Positions 5,716 to 6,612 of a DNA stretch of 6,612 nucleotides are shown here, piece by piece; position 1 is the stretch's first letter; the number at the start of each line of letters is the position of its first letter. Location: NCBI GenBank assembly GCA_934351765.1, contig CAKRJM010000123.1, forward strand, positions 1 to 6,612, given 5' to 3'. Both the position numbers and the translations under genes were made by a program. Below the pieces are notes generated by a model. It did not search any database, was not told the origin of the DNA, and saw nothing but the letters and a program-made list of their open reading frames with translations. Source of the stretch: an uncultured Lachnospiraceae bacterium (GTDB taxonomy: Bacteria > Bacillota > Clostridia > Lachnospirales > Lachnospiraceae).

Positions 5716-6612
5716 ATGCGAAGAAAGAAAAGCATCGCTTCATGCTTTGCCATCGGTGCATTGCTTTGTACTCTGACTTCGTCCGGGATTCCCGTGTACG
5801 CTGCTTCGGCAAACGCTCTGACTGTGGCGGAAGCAGGTAAGGCATCTCTGACAGAGGTCCAAGACATCAGAAACGCCTCAGAACAGAACATAAGAGAAAT
5901 TGTTAAAGCAGCAATAAAGAGTACAGAGCAGGGAGATCAGCAGGAGCCGCTTGGAACGGCCATCGTGCGGATCGCCGGAGCATCTGTGAAAAGCGGTGCC
6001 GCAGATTATGAAACAGCAGCGGCGCGGAGCGAACAGTCTGTACAGACTGCCGTACAGTCGGAAAGCCAGCCGGAGACGGCGGTGGAATCGGCAGCACAGG
6101 TACAGGAACAGGAACAGCCCGAGACGGCGGAGAGCACCATCGCCCCGGAGCTGGAGGGTAAGGTGATCACAACGGTTGATACCTACCTGAATATCAGACA
6201 GGAACCTGATCAGGACAGTGAAGTGGTCGGACGCCTTTACGAAGGCAGTGCCGGAACGGTGCTGGAAACTGCAGACGGGTGGACAAAGATTTCCTCCGGA
6301 GACGTGGAGGGCTGGGTACATAACGATTATGTCGTATCCGGTGCAGACGCACAGAGCTATGCCGAGCAGACCTTAAAGCAGGTGGCTGTGGTACAGGAAG
6401 ACGGAATCCGTGTAAGAGCGGGAGCATCCATCGATTCCACCTGGGTCGGTGTAGTAAATTCCGGAGAATCCTATGTGATCGTTCCGGAAGAAACGGCAGA
6501 GCCGGAAAGCAGTGAGGCAGCTCCGGCAGAAACCGAAAGCCAGACTGCAGAGGAAACGGAAACCGCAGCAGAGACGGCTGCTGTGACGGAAGCGGAGACA
6601 CAGGCTGTTTCC
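5716..6612 (+). CDS. Secreted SH3b-domain protein, probable peptidoglycan hydrolase (3' end outside window)
   Basis: The open frame runs 299 codons to the window edge without a stop. ATG at 5716 has an ideal AAGGAGG (5703-5709) six bases upstream. Residues 1-29 form a signal peptide: basic MRRKK, a hydrophobic core to about 20, and cleavage most likely after V-Y-A (27-29), so the protein is exported. A helical, polar region follows (about 35-98), then a Glu/Gln/Ala/Ser/Thr-rich linker (99-141). A bacterial SH3 domain spans about 149-207, with YLNIR (157-161), GWTKI (188-192) and GWVHNDYV (199-206). A second SH3b starts at about 222 (GIRVRAGAS, 230-238) but passes at about 258 into another acidic Thr/Glu/Ala tract where its GW-K strand should be. 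This layout is typical of clostridial NlpC/P60 wall hydrolases with a C-terminal catalytic domain, which would lie beyond the window. An amidase or a non-catalytic wall-binding protein is possible. Confidence 0.88.
   Translation, partial: MRRKKSIASCFAIGALLCTLTSSGIPVYAASANALTVAEAGKASLTEVQDIRNASEQNIREIVKAAIKSTEQGDQQEPLGTAIVRIAGASVKSGAADYETAAARSEQSVQTAVQSESQPETAVESAAQVQEQEQPETAESTIAPELEGKVITTVDTYLNIRQEPDQDSEVVGRLYEGSAGTVLETADGWTKISSGDVEGWVHNDYVVSGADAQSYAEQTLKQVAVVQEDGIRVRAGASIDSTWVGVVNSGESYVIVPEETAEPESSEAAPAETESQTAEETETAAETAAVTEAETQAVS

Noticed and set aside
6073..6130. Repeated GAGACGGCGG at 6073-6082 and 6121-6130 as a possible DNA repeat.
   Set aside because: The copies are in the same reading frame and reflect repeated P-E-T-A residues in the low-complexity linker rather than a mobile or regulatory repeat.

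Overview
The window reads as an ordinary chromosomal segment of a Gram-positive Firmicute, most likely a gut Clostridium relative of the Lachnospiraceae type. The evidence is the gene content (RecJ with the N-terminus and motif spelling typical of that group, Apt, a KtrB/KtrA potassium pair, a SpoU-family RNA methylase, a signal-peptide/SH3b cell-wall protein), the strong AGGAGG-type ribosome binding sites, the sigma-A promoters and a moderate G+C content. The family assignment is inference from protein resemblance, not a search result. All recognised genes are on the + strand, and I see no insertion sequence, tRNA, rRNA, CRISPR array or attachment site.

Layout: recJ (6-1730; its start is uncertain because only five bases lie upstream) ends with tandem stops. 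A 163-base gap holds a sigma-A promoter (1765-1793) and a folded leader. It is followed by apt (1894-2418), ktrB (2437-3816) and ktrA (3866-4528), with gaps of 18 and 49 bases and no terminator between them, so apt-ktrB-ktrA is a plausible transcription unit. An intrinsic terminator folds over the last codons and stop of ktrA and touches the ribosome binding site of the next gene, a SpoU/TrmH-family RNA methyltransferase (4556-5341).

A 374-base gap follows (5342-5715). It contains a stable 52-base imperfect hairpin, an A-rich tract, a near-consensus sigma-A promoter (5597-5625) and two sequences resembling the WalR (YycF) direct-repeat operator, one of them over the expected transcription start. 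The promoter drives a secreted SH3b-domain protein (5716 to the window end, open at the 3' side). This is probably the N-terminal part of an NlpC/P60-type or other peptidoglycan hydrolase, the class of gene that WalRK controls in Firmicutes.

Functionally, recJ (DNA repair) and apt (purine salvage) are housekeeping genes. KtrB is the membrane pore and KtrA its cytosolic gating ring for potassium uptake, and the methylase modifies rRNA or tRNA. The final gene belongs to a separate cell-envelope regulon. I found no convincing new biological system. The most interesting signals are regulatory: the WalR-like boxes, the terminator fused to the ktrA stop and next ribosome binding site, the unexplained hairpin at 5389-5440, and the acidic low-complexity insertion that breaks the second SH3b repeat.
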